Shown here: positions 11,800 through 22,500 of the stretch, in pieces
Position numbering within the stretch: the first letter of the stretch is position 1
How the letters are laid out: each line of letters opens with the position of its first letter
Origin: Paralithodes platypus
Lineage: Eukaryota > Arthropoda > Malacostraca > Decapoda > Lithodidae
Direction: 5' to 3'
Assembly (NCBI GenBank): GCA_032716605.1
Contig: CM064512.1
Span: forward strand, 29,078,640 to 29,142,639
Length of the DNA: 64,000 nucleotides
Made by a program: the position numbers and the translations under genes
The notes under the pieces: generated by a model
Told to the model about the DNA's origin: nothing
Database searches by the model: none
What the model saw: the letters and a program-made list of their open reading frames with translations, nothing else

Positions 11800-14700
11800 C
11801 CAAAGCCAGACAGCTATATTCGTTTCCTGGAGTGTGTCAGAGAAAGGTCAGACTATGGAGAACAAAAATACATATCTATGTCGCAACGTCTGGTTAATCT
11901 GGAGCCGCAAGATCTTCAAACTAACAGTGCAGTGTGGCACCAGAAATGCTATGCTGAGGCCACGAACAAAACAGACATACAGTGAGCCAAGACCCGCCAC
12001 AGCAAAGCCCTCGAGAAGGGTGATACCACAGTACTGATCAGACAAAAAGGTCGGCCACCGAGCAGTCGTATACCAAGTGTTCCATCTACGTCACATACAG
12101 GATCACAACGGAAAGTAACTCGTTCGTCCATTCCAAAGGTGCGAAAAGAATTGTGTTTCTTCTGTCAAAGAGCGACAGCCGAAAATACTCACATGTGCCA
12201 AACCGAAAACATTGGGGAGCAAATAGCAGCTGTGGTAAAAGAAAGTGACAACACAACCTGGAAAATAAACTATTCGGAACTGCTGAATGAGAAAGATGCT
12301 TTGTCGAGAGACTTACTGTATCATAAGTCATGTATGACCATTGAATGGCAGAAGCTAACAACTCGCAGAAAGCAGGAAACAACACTGGAATTTGATGCTG
12401 AAATTCCAGATATTGAAGGTGACAGAAAGTTTATTGCTGCAGAGGTACATTTTTTCAGTCAGCTGCAGGACCGGACATCTTCTGGAGAATTTATTCCAGT
12501 CAGTGAAGTGCAGAATGACTATCAACAAATCATGCATCAGCATAATCTCCCACATACAGTTTATCGTCAGTGCCTGAAGGAAAAGATCCGACAGCATGTT
12601 GACGGTGTTGCCTTCACAAGTTCTGCCAATCCAGCAAAATCAGATTTGATCCATTCTTCCGGTGTTGCTGACGCCGCAATACGGCAAACTTCAACTTTGT
12701 ATGACAAAGAAGAGATGACTACAATACTCAAATGCGCAAAAATAGTCCGCACAGCTATTGACCAATCCAAGCCATGGGAGTTTGAGGGCTCAATCGGCAA
12801 CCAAGAAAATTTCATCCCAAATGAGTTGATCTGGCTGTTGAAATGGATCGTTCAGGGTGACACAGCAGTTGTTTCAGAAGTCCGAAGTCAAGAAGTACAT
12901 TCTAGATGCACAAACTTGGCTCAAATGATAATTCAGAGCCACAAAACCAAGAGGCAGATCAGGCACCAACCTAAGTCTTGTGCAAGCTCATTTCGAAGCA
13001 GAAAAGAGACTCCCCTCACTTTAGGGCTATCACTGCACTTCTATCATGCCAAAAGAAGCAAGAAAACGATAGACATATTGTCAAATACTGGAGCTGGAGT
13101 ATCATATCATCATGCTACAGAACGCGTTGGTCAGCTTGCAGCTGCTGTCCATGAAAACATGGCGGACAACCAAGGTGTCTATGTACCCCCTAACCTTTTT
13201 GTTGGGCAGCTACTCAGGGCATCAATAGACAACATCGACGCACAAGTAGATACTACAGATGGAAAGAATTCGTTTCATGCGCTTGCTTCAGCTGTCTATC
13301 AAACTCACGTTGACAATGGTGAAGCTGCCAAAATCTCCAAGCCTTTGCATCTGAAACCTCATGGCGCCTCTAGTACACTGAAAGATGTACCAAAGACTGG
13401 AGTGGCCTTGAGCCCTTGCACCATAACAGGGACTCCAAAGCCAACATTGAGCCCCCATTATGTGGAGTTTGAGCCGCTACAGCACCAGGACTGCTTGGCG
13501 GACTCATCAGTGCAGGACACTGCTTGGCTATTGGCTCGATATATCAACAGATCAAATGTACCAGAATCTACTGATCCAAGTGAGTTAGATGTCACCAAAT
13601 TACCTTGCAGGTATTTTCAGATCTGTACTTTGAGGCATTCTTCGAGGAATATCCGGAAATCTACCCTGCAATGAAAGATGCAGCTGTGATCCTCTCAAAT
13701 GCATGCAAAACGCACAGTGATATTGGCAAATGTCAACATGCCTTAGTGCAAAAGATTCAGGAGCTCGAGCTACCAAAACTGATGCGTGATTTTGACTCAA
13801 AATGCCAGAAGTACCCAATGTTTTGGTGGGTCCGGATGTATGTGCAGCAAGTTGAGAATCTCTTGCGGTTCCAAAGGAGCACACGACGTGGCATGTGGGA
13901 CGTCCAATTGGGATCACTGGAAAATATGTGTGTTTGGTTTTTCGCGTACAATAGAATGGACTATGCGATGCACATTCCTGAATATATTGCCCGTATGTAC
14001 AGCCTAAAGGATACTCACCCTTACATCTGGGAAGAGTTTGTGAATGGCTGATTTGTGGTCCAAAAGAGTGGAGTGAATTTCACAGCCATCGGAGTTGACC
14101 AGGCCCAAGAGCATGTTAACAAAACACACAAAGCAGATGGAGGAATCGACGGGATCACCACCAGTCCAGAAACCCTGCTCAAGTATTGCCTGAGTACAAC
14201 TGAGCTTTCACGTTTGTCCAAGGAAACTGAAGAAATGCTTGGTTTGGCATCTGATGCTCCAACTCGGCACCATGATCTGTCACAGAGAAAACTTCAGCAG
14301 CAGGAGAAACAAGTACACTGCCTGAAGGAAGTTCTGCGCAAATCAAATCCTTTTAAGGTAGGAGAAACAAGTTATGGCACAGAACATAAGCTTGTACACC
14401 TCACTAAAAACATCATCATCAAGGAAGATGTGCAGGAAAATATTCTTAGCACGGTGGAACGTGGTTCATCTTCATATCAGAAGTTTGTGGACGAACGAAT
14501 TTGCGGTGATCAGAACCTCTGGGGAAAGATGACGAAAGTGAAACATCTAGGCTGGAACGACAACAACAAATCCACTCGCACAAAGATTGGAGGAGAACAA
14601 GTTACTTTGAAAGCTTCAAACTCGTTGATGTCAAGGCTTCTGATCCTGACCCGATCATCCAGAGATGTTGACTTGAAGGAAGCTCTCAGCACATATGAGT

Positions 14701-16106
14701 TTTCCCCAATCAATCACATGCTGATGACACCAGATGGCTTGTTACATCCATGCAACGACAAATCACAGCTCATTCACCATCTGGAGAACCATGGATCAGC
14801 TGAAAATGGCCAAGCTGATGCACCTTTACTGGATGACTTACCACTTGATAGAGCTTCTATTATCATCGATGCCATGGCAGTAGTTCATGAGATGGCCGTT
14901 TTCAAGGACAAAATATCATCTTGTGGAGACCTGGCAGAGCATTTCGTCAATGCCATCAACTCCAAAAGTCGCCCTTACTCGAAGTGCTACGTGGTGTTTG
15001 ACCAATACTGCCAGTCCTCATTGAAAGAAATAACAAGACAGCGTCGCAGTGGAGCCAAGCTTTCCAGGGGAACAGAATACAAAGTCGACAGAAACACGCA
15101 TATTAAAGATCTCAACAAGTTCCTCAGTAGTACCAAGACGAAGGAGCTTCTGACAATATTCTTGGCCCAACAGATTGTTGTCAATTGCACAGCAGACATA
15201 ACCACTATCACTTGTCAAGGTGTCCAGTCCAACACATCTGGCAGTTGTCATGCTGCCAAGCATGACGAGGCGGATACGTTGCTGATATACTACGCCAGTG
15301 AAGCACGCAAACTTGGACTTACTGTTCACATCTACTCCCAGGACACAGATGTGCTGGTACTTGCCATACACAATTTGGCAGTCTTAGGCGAGGATGCAGC
15401 TATGATAATGGGCACTGGAACCAATCTACGTGTACTGCCTCTGTTGCCTATCCAAAATGCACTTGGTGAGGAACGTGCTCAATCCTTGATGGGATTTCAT
15501 GCGGGTGTACACAACTGGAAGGATATTCGGCAAGAGCAAAACTTCATGGTGGAAGGCGTTTATGGACTGTGGTGATGACATTGTTGGTGCACTTGCTCGT
15601 CTGAGACAGGAGAGTGAACCATACTGTGAAGTGCTGGGTTTTGTGAAGCATTCATCTGCAAGTTACTCGGTCCACAGAACGCAGGTATTAGTCAAGTTGC
15701 GGCACTCAGATGGTTTCATTTTCGTGGACTCAACACCAAACAAGGAATCGAGAAGCTGTCCCCAACACAAGGATCATTGCATGAGCACATTCGACAGGCA
15801 CATTACCAGTGCTTAATCTGGAGGCAGGCCTTAATTCCACAACCAATCGTTCCAGCACCAACTGAATTGGGATGGTCCATCAGTGACACTTCGGGACATT
15901 TCGTTCCCAAGTTAAGCAGAATACCTCTGGCTCCAGATTCCATCTTACAGTTGGTTCGGTGTAAATGCACAAAGAGTCAATGTAGTGGGCGATGTTCCTG
16001 CCGCGAAAACCAAATGCCCTGCACAGAGTTGTGCAAGTGTGATCCAGATGGATGTAAAAACTTGGCTGATGTGGGCGAAGCTAGTGACGAATCTGACGCT
16101 GAATGA
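11716..16106 (+). pseudogene. Element D protein: zinc-binding segments, XPG/FEN-like nuclease, CXC domain
   Basis: The ATG at 11716 opens a frame that can be followed for about 1,400 codons. It contains two TGA stops (11983-11985, 14049-14051) and frameshifts or small deletions near 13605, 15505 and 15735. The N-terminus holds two similar cysteine/histidine segments (CIVCQE ... WHQKCY, and CFFCQR ... YHKSC). The middle (12139-14700) has no motif that I recognise. At 14865-15370 there is a PIN/XPG-type core: IIIDAMAVVHEM, CYVVFDQY, KHDEADTLL and YSQDTDVLVLA supply the acidic residues expected for metal-dependent flap nucleases. GRIFGKSKTSWWKAF (about 15520-15565) continues it. The C-terminus (15957-16060) is a cysteine-rich CXC domain of tesmin/TSO1 type (CKCTKSQCSGRCSC, CTELCKC). 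Its likely role is DNA cutting and binding during transposition. A DDE triad was not assigned. Confidence 0.7.
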
Positions 16107-16494
16107 GTATCAGACTTGACATGAACTTGTCTCAGGAACATAACATAGTAACTGTTTTTTTATTTAAACAATCAAAGTGTCTCATTTTTGCAACAGAGGT
16201 TACTTGTCATTCTGTCATTCGATAAAAAAATACCAAAAAATGTCTAAATCTGATGGCAAGTAAAAGTATTATATAAACGTATTTTACAATCATTTCTTCT
16301 CACAGAATTTGACTTATGATAAAATAATAAAAAAATACTGCTTTACTCATTGCATTGATATGCACAAATATAGGGTACATCACACTTCACACCCCCATAG
16401 ACAGTCAAACAGTTCGAAACTTGTGCAATTTGCGGCAACAAATTTCCGTTTTTGGCGATACCACCCGATCTTCTTTAACAGGCTAAAAAAATGT
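16107..16494. other. Element D 3' non-coding region
   Basis: This AT-rich sequence lies between the stop codon of the transposon protein and the right inverted repeat. No gene is seen. Confidence 0.6.
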
Positions 16495-16629
16495 CAAGAT
16501 GATCTCAGAAAAAATGCCAAACACATTTTTCATGCTCCTAGTACTCTAGGCTAACAAAATTAACACATTGGCAAAAATCTATATGAATTTTCCACGACAG
16601 CCAAAAATGTGACATAGCCTCATGTACTA
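16495..16629. repeat. Element D right terminal inverted repeat
   Basis: This is the inverted partner of 11087-11215. It ends ...catgtacta and is followed by the duplicated agg. Confidence 0.8.
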
Positions 16630-16630
16630 A

Positions 16631-18166
16631 GGTGTCGAGCCCTCCAAACCCTTCTTCACAGGCTGTGTCCCCGCAACTGACGACCTACCCCGGGCAGACG
16701 CAGAAGAACTCAGAGACACCCCCATGTTGCGAACCAAAGACACAGGCTTAGCAGGAATATTACTTGGACATGTACGTGCAAATTGACCCACCTTCTGACA
16801 TTTAAAACATTTCACTTCACCACTAGACTCCCCCCCTTGAGGTGGTGGGGAAGGGCCCTGCCCCTTTGAAAACGGGACGGTTTTGTGTTTGTAGTTATAA
16901 TGGGTATCATTGCTCTTACTTTTTACAGTGTTATTTTGTGTTTCATTGACTTTGGGGGGTGGAGTGTTACGCCCCTTGTTACCTGTCTCACTACGATAAG
17001 CAGACCCGCAACCACGAATCAAAGAAAGCCGGAGGTCAGTAAGCTTAGCTGCCTCCTCTACGGTCTTAGGGCATTTTTCCTTCAGGTTTAATGTCAGGTC
17101 ACTGCCTGTGCACCGGAAGAACTGCTCCAACAAAAATAACTGCTTAACCTGATCAACTGTTGTCGTATTCTCAGACCGGAGCCAGTTCCCCATTGTGTCA
17201 GTCAGTTCCCGGGCATGTTCAAGGAAAGAGCTCTCCTTGCTCTTTACAATGCCCCGAAATTTTAACCTGTAGGTTTCTGGTTGCAACTCATAGGCCCGGA
17301 GCACAGCCTCCTTTAACACCACATAGTTAGTACAGTCCTCCAATGACAGCGAGTCATATGCCTTGAGACCTTTCCCAACAAGCTTTGATGATACAAGGGC
17401 TGCCCACTTAATCTCCGGCCACTCATGCTCCCGACACTTCTTCTCAAACCGTGCAAAAAAACTCAGTCACACCAGACTCATCGAACACAGGGACTAATTT
17501 AAGCAAGTGCGATAAAGACTCAGACCCACGATTCCCAGAACCGAGATGCCGCCCTGTTGTCTCCACCCTAGATGTCTCAACATCCATCTCAGCACAGTAC
17601 CTAGTTGCTTCAACCTGCAACTCTGCCTCACGGCATGCTGTCCTCTCCTTAGCCTGAATCTTAGCCATCTCAACTTCACGCTGGATCTTATCCAACTCCA
17701 GTTGTAACAACATATCAGCAGTCAAACCCTGAGGGGGAGGAGCAATTATAGGAGACCCACCCAGTGGCTCAACCAGGGGCAAACCACGCTGCCAGCGACT
17801 ATCAGATTGCGGAAGCGTGCCAAGGTCTGGTAACCTAGGGGGCGCGATAGGAGTAGAGTGGAAGGGAGGCTTTGATAAAGGCTCCCAAGCCCCCGCTCCA
17901 CCCTGCCACCACCCAACACACAAGCCACCAGGTCACTCTTAGACATGCTGCCAAAGCCGACACGCCCCAGGACCGTGGCCAAACAACGCAGACCATAGCA
18001 ATCAATCCCCTCCAAACCGACTCGCTGTTACTGGTATCTCCACAAACTTCCTCGCATCAGCCTCACAATTAATAACTCTGATGCCATCATTAAATTCCTG
18101 CTGCTGCTCAAAACCCGTAGGCTGTACTGTCTGATTATCCCCGTTAACTGAGCTGTTGCTAGACAT
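16631..18166 (-). pseudogene. gag: Element C gag (SCAN-like capsid and zinc knuckle)
   Basis: The start codon is at 18166 (MSSNSSVNGD), soon after the primer-binding site. One extra T near codon 50 throws the frame (compare RLEGMDRYGL in element E). Further shifts fall near 17920 and 17450, giving pieces 18166-18015, 18015-17920, 17923-17444 and 17343-16627. The last piece is the capsid: LKEAVLRAYEL, ETYRLKFRG, QLFLLEQFF and DLRLSLIRG, a layout like the SCAN domain. The zinc knuckle reads CFKCQKVGQFARTC, so the His of the usual C-x2-C-x4-H-x4-C is a Gln here. The coding sequence is then cut by element D at ...LEGSTP. Confidence 0.82.
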
Positions 18167-18365
18167 GGTTTATACTGAGAAGTGTGCAAGTTTATAAAAA
18201 AAAAAAAAGTATCTATTATCTCTTATGCAAGCACCTATTCACCTAAAGTTATCTGAAGCCTCTTTATGTGTTATACTGCTTGCCAAAACAAAATCTGTGT
18301 CCACTATATTCCTCAATAAACAAAATTACCACTATACTCCCACAGTATTTCTTAAGTTCACAAAA

Positions 18366-18383
18366 TCCTAAGCAAGGTCGCCA
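18366..18383 (-). promoter_or_regulatory. Element C primer-binding site
   Basis: Two bases inside the 5' LTR end the minus strand reads TGGCGACCTTGC. The leading TGG pairs with a tRNA CCA end. TGGCGACC would fit an arginine tRNA of the kind used by several insect gypsy elements (inference from memory). Element E has the same start of site at 52731-52748. Confidence 0.65.
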
Positions 18384-18385
18384 TT

Positions 18386-20204
18386 TGTAACGATCCAGGT
18401 TCTACAAGACAGGGCTCTTCATCATTGGACTAGATAAGGCTAAATGCAACAACGGTAACACTAGTTCCAACCCCTGCCTTAACCACTGGAGAACAAAACA
18501 CCTATACCGCCCAGAGTCGTGCCTGGACAACGAGGTATCCTATGACTCGGTAAAAGGTGCACACTATAGGCTGATGATCACTGAAGCAGCCTATACTCAT
18601 ACAACATACGATTACTTTATTAAGGTATACAAGGAAAAAGATAGATAGCGTAATTAAATCGCAGCAACGATTTAATAGCAAGCTAGAAGAAGGATAATTA
18701 ACGTTACGTTAAATAATCAGTAAACTGTCACTCCTGTCTGAAAGAAAGTGAAACAAAGAAAGTCCTAAAGCATCATGCCGGAATCTTCTGCAAAAGTCAG
18801 ATGCAACTAAGAAGTACGTCTCGGATTCTGAACTGTGTATTATTACTGTGGGAACATATATAGTGTAGGGACATATGGTGTTATCTGGCACAGGTGTAAT
18901 TATAAAACAGTCGGCAGTCTAAACTGTAACCACAAAAAGATGTGCTTTCTCCCACCAGGCACTAGCCTGCTCTGGTTGGGTCTCTCAGCAACAATCACGA
19001 CTTACTATAAACATAAGGAGCAATAATGCTGCACACATATACACAATGAGATTATAAACCCTAATCGGGGGTCTGCCAGGTGGACGAAGTCTAGCAGGGA
19101 AGTCGTAGGCTAAGCTACCTGGGCCGAGCCACCTGCTCGGTAGCCTTGTGTCGTTCTCAAGTCTGTGCGCCTAGTTACATTAAATGACGGGGTTCTCTTG
19201 AGAGATCCAGGTCTCGTGTACCTGGTTCTCTCCTGGCGACCCTCCTAAGTCAAAAGCTAACGAGCTAGCACAGTGCTTGGTGGACTAGGCCAACGCCCTC
19301 ACGCCAACACAGTGCTAGGCTCTAAGGTACTCAGACAAGAAAATGACCTAGGCCTCCGCAGGTATCCGGTACAGTTGCATAGGCTCAACGAAGTCTATGC
19401 TCATAGGAAACTGTAACCTGATAGCCTCGCCCCATTCTAGCATCGACTGACCTGGCAGACACCCAAGAAAATAAGGTTGGGGCAACACGATGAGTATGTC
19501 AAACCTCCCCAAGCCAAAATGGATAACCCTCTGATCCAAAATGCCTAACTAATTACATATAATATCTCTGAGAGCTCGCTGTATAATACAGTGACGGATA
19601 TATGAAATCAACGTCAAGGGGAAGGGCAGTTAATTAATAGTAGGATATACAGAGAGAAGAAGGTAAGCAGTGGTAGATAAAGTTCGCAATAGGGAGGTGA
19701 GGTGGGCTGATAGATTGCAAAGGGATGTTAGCGTTACAGCACTACGAGGAGCTCTGCCCGTGGAAGTCACAAGGGAGTGCATGCGTGTAGGCGCACCCAT
19801 ACCCGACGCGGCAGGAAAGCAGTGACGGGGCAGGAGGGAGGAGCCCGGCGACGAATCAGGCGCCCGAGAGATGACGTAACTAACCAAGTTGCACGATATC
19901 AGTCCGCCAATACCACCCAGCTCTGGTTTTTCTCTCTCTCTCTCTCTCTCACTCACTCACACTCTCCAACTTCCACGAGTCATCTAATACATTAAATCTA
20001 TGACGGCTGGAATAAAATACAATGCATTGTCACAGGTAAAAATAAATAGTATTTCTGGACTACCTGTGACACTATGATGCACTAGGAAGAAACTAGAACT
20101 TAATCAATAAACTACAGCTCATAACACTGCCTGGGGAGAGGGGAGAAGAGGATGGGAAGCCAACCGCTGCCCCCTCGTGGTCGCTGGGGAGCTGACGTGC
20201 GTCA
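18386..20204 (-). repeat. Element C 5' LTR
   Basis: This 1,819-bp LTR is a near-identical partner of 5361-7181. It begins tgtaacgatcc on the plus strand and ends gcgtca at 20204, followed by t and the duplicate actgc (20206-20210). On the element's own strand it would drive transcription toward lower coordinates. Confidence 0.9.
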
Positions 20205-20210
20205 TACTGC

Positions 20211-21625
20211 TCTCAACCCTCCAACTATCGTCCAATTGCTCTCATCTCTTGTCTTTCTAAAGTTTTTGAAACTTTTCTTACTTCCAAATTTCTTAAGCAT
20301 TTCTCTTCTCATAATCTGCTCTCAGATCGCCAGTATGGCTTCCGTAAGGGTCGCTCTACTGGTGATCTTCTTTCAAATCTTACTAACTCTTGTTCATCCT
20401 CCTTTCGGGACTTCAGTGAGACTTTTTCTATTGCCCTAGACATATCGAAAGCCTTCGATAGAGTCTGGCATAAATCTTTTATTTCTAAACTAGCCTCCTT
20501 CGGTTTCTATCCCTCCATCTGTGCCTTTGTCTCTAATTTCCTTTCCGGCCGTTCCATAGCCGCGGTTGTGGACGGCCATTGTTCACTTCCTCACCCTATA
20601 ACTTCCGGTGTTCCTCAGGGCTCTGTCCTATCTCCTATTCTCTTTCTAATTTTTATAAATGATCTCCTTAACTGTACCTTAATTCCCATCCATTCATACG
20701 CAGACGACTCAACCTTACACTATATACTCCATTAGTTTTTCAGAATGCCCCAGCCAGCAATCCCTCAACGACAAACGTAATGAAGCCATAGAACTCTTAA
20801 ATTCTGATCTAAATACTATTTCCAATTGGGGCAGAGAAAACCTTGTTAACTTTAATACTTCCAAAACCCAATTTCTCCATCTATCTACCCGTCAGGATCT
20901 CCCAGCGGACTATCCCTTATTCTTCAACAATACAAAAATCAACCCTTCATCTTCTCTCAATATTCTTGGCGTCTCTTTTTCTTCTGCTCTCATTTGGAAG
21001 GACCATATTACCAGTCTTGCTAAGGCAGCCTCCCAGAAGCTGGGTGTGCTCAACCGCCATAGGGGGTTATTTTCCCCTGCACAGCTTCTTGCTCTGTAAA
21101 GGGGCATAGTGCGCCTTTGTATTGAGTATTGTTCAAATGTGTGGGGAGGTTCCTCTCACACCGCTCTCCTAGACAAAGTTGAAAGGAAGGCCTTTCGTAT
21201 CATTAACTCCCGTCCACTCACCAACTCTCTGCAATCTCTCTCTCTCCGCCGCAATGTTGCATCTCTCTCGCTATTCTATCGCTACTATAATAATCAGTGT
21301 TCCTCAGAGCTATCCCAGTGCATACCACCTCCTTTACGTACGGCACGTGGTACCCGTCTTGCAACTTAATCCCACCCCTACTCTGTGCAACTCTCCAACC
21401 CAAGAGTGAAACGTTACTCTCAAACTTTCTTCTACTCAACAGCTGAGCTCTGGAAATCTCCCAGAATCAGTCTTTCCCTCTTCCTATGACTTAAATTGCT
21501 ACAAACTCCGTGTGTCCAGGCATTTTGGCTCGAACGTCCCTTACTTATGGCCCTGTCACTCTTTCAACTATGGGGAAGGCACTCGCTATAGGCAGCTATG
21601 CCTTTTGCCTCCCTCAATCACATAG
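20211..21625 (+). pseudogene. Element B reverse transcriptase, C-terminal part
   Basis: The RT frame resumes right after the target duplication and runs open to about 20734 without an ATG, which is why it is easy to miss. It shows SNYRPIALIS, RQYGFRKGRS, ALDISKAFDRVWHK, SGVPQGSVLSPILF and the catalytic YADD (SYADDSTLHY). A frameshift near 20720 follows. The C-terminal region continues in pieces (FLHLSTRQDLP, LGVSFSS, SQKLGVLNR, IEYCSNVWGG, RRNVASLSLFYRYY), with a stop at 21099 and more small shifts up to the poly(A). The features are typical of jockey-superfamily RTs. Confidence 0.85.
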
Positions 21626-21649
21626 AAAAAAAAAAAAAAAAAAAAAAAA
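21626..21649 (+). repeat. Element B poly(A) tail
   Basis: An uninterrupted run of 24 A ends the LINE, and element A's integrase resumes at the next base. Confidence 0.9.
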
Positions 21650-22497
21650 CTAGTCACAGAAGCCTGCAAACCCTGTACCTTAGGAAAAGATAGAGGTAAG
21701 ACACCTGGACCGGCCGGCAAGATTTCAGCCAAAATACCTTGGCAAACACTCTCCCTCGACGTGATGGGCCCCTTTCCTGCAAGCAACGGAAAATGTTTTA
21801 TAGTCACATTCGTCAACGTATATTCAAGACTCCTCATAGCTTGCCCAATTAAAGATCATAATGCCCTCACCGTAGCAGAAGTACTCACCACTGAAATGTT
21901 TCCAAACTTTGGCTCACCCATTACTTTACTATCCGACAATGCCCCAGAGTTCTCAGGTCATATGTGGAAAGCATTTACCCAAAAATGTGGCATAAAGATC
22001 ACACATTCATCACCATACTGGCCACAAGTAACGCCATTTTTGAAAGCAGCATTAGGACAATTAATAACCAACTGCGAACGCGCCTCATAGCCCTCAACAC
22101 CAACGACTGCTACGAACAAATAAAGACGGAACAATGGGGTATTAACTCATTTCCTAGAGAGGACGGCATCACACTCCATGAATGCCTGTACGGCGTTGCC
22201 CCCCTTCTACTTCCATTCCACCACCTTGCCCAACCCCCCACCTCACCAATAAACATAGACCCCTTACAATACCTCAAAAACACCCTGCACACCGCGCAAG
22301 TGTGTCAAGACGTGCAACGTGACACCGCCACACCTCACAACCCCTACGCCATAGGTGACACAGTTATGGTAGCCAAGTTACCTGTCATTAACAAACTGGG
22401 TCCCCGTTACGTAGTACCCTACAAGGTGCTAAAAGTCCTCAATCCTTACCAAATCATCAGGGATTATCACAGAGAAACTAGGACATACCAAAATTGA
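21650..22497 (+). pseudogene. pol: Element A integrase
   Basis: The first codons give the second half of the zinc finger (ACKPCTLGK), whose first half lies before the insertion at about 3968. The core follows: LDVMGPFPASNG supplies the first D, and LLSDNAPEFSG the second. A frameshift near 22030 moves to the frame with SNAIFESSIRTINNQL, which supplies the E. The tail (IGDTVMVAKL, LGPRYVVPYKVLKVLNPYQ) resembles the GPY/F module of Ty3/gypsy integrases. The stop is at 22495-22497. It is dead as it stands, because of insertion B and the shift. Confidence 0.83.
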
Positions 22498-22500
22498 TTC

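Larger units (their letters stand above)
11087..16629 (+). mobile_element. Element D: Academ-like DNA transposon encoding an XPG-type nuclease
   Basis: D is bounded by inverted ends: TAGTA(T/C)ATG at 11087 and its complement ending at 16629. It sits in element C between the gag end (GSTP) and the protease start (VQDTF). Excising D and one copy of agg restores C's frame. The duplication is agg (11084-11086 and 16630-16632), or aggt if one end is read a base shorter. The 5,543-bp element carries one long protein gene with an XPG/FEN-like nuclease. Target duplications of 3-4 bp together with an XPG nuclease are features known for the Academ superfamily. That family call is inference. The presence of an intact TIR pair and the exact insertion point are seen directly. 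Confidence 0.7.
5361..20204 (-). mobile_element. Element C: GmR1-like Ty3/gypsy LTR retrotransposon, split by D
   Basis: C has a full set of LTR-element parts on the minus strand: 5' LTR 18386-20204, primer-binding site just inside it, gag, protease, integrase, RT, RNase H, polypurine tract, and 3' LTR 5361-7181. The element begins TGTTACGA and ends ...GCGTCA, and it is flanked by actgc. Without D (11087-16629) it is about 9.3 kb. The integrase lies upstream of RT, the order known from the cod element GmR1 and unlike most Ty3/gypsy elements. Damage is light: one T insertion and one stop in pol, and a few frameshifts in gag. The two LTRs differ at only a scattering of positions, so insertion was fairly recent. 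Confidence 0.9.
3969..21649 (+). mobile_element. Element B: jockey-like non-LTR retrotransposon (LINE), split by C
   Basis: B lies inside element A's integrase: A's reading stops at ...QQMYW near 3968 and resumes with the zinc-finger cysteines at 21650. B ends in a run of 24 A (21626-21649), as expected for target-primed reverse transcription. It is 5' truncated, because the endonuclease begins in mid-domain. Element C (5361-20204) interrupts the RT. Without C, B is about 2.8 kb. No clear target duplication is visible by eye. It resembles a LINE lineage that I associate with decapods (recognition from memory). Confidence 0.85.

Noticed and set aside
13605..13620. Tiny GT...AG intron explaining the frame change in the element D protein
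   Set aside because: The gap is about ten bases, far too short to splice. A small deletion or frameshift is simpler.
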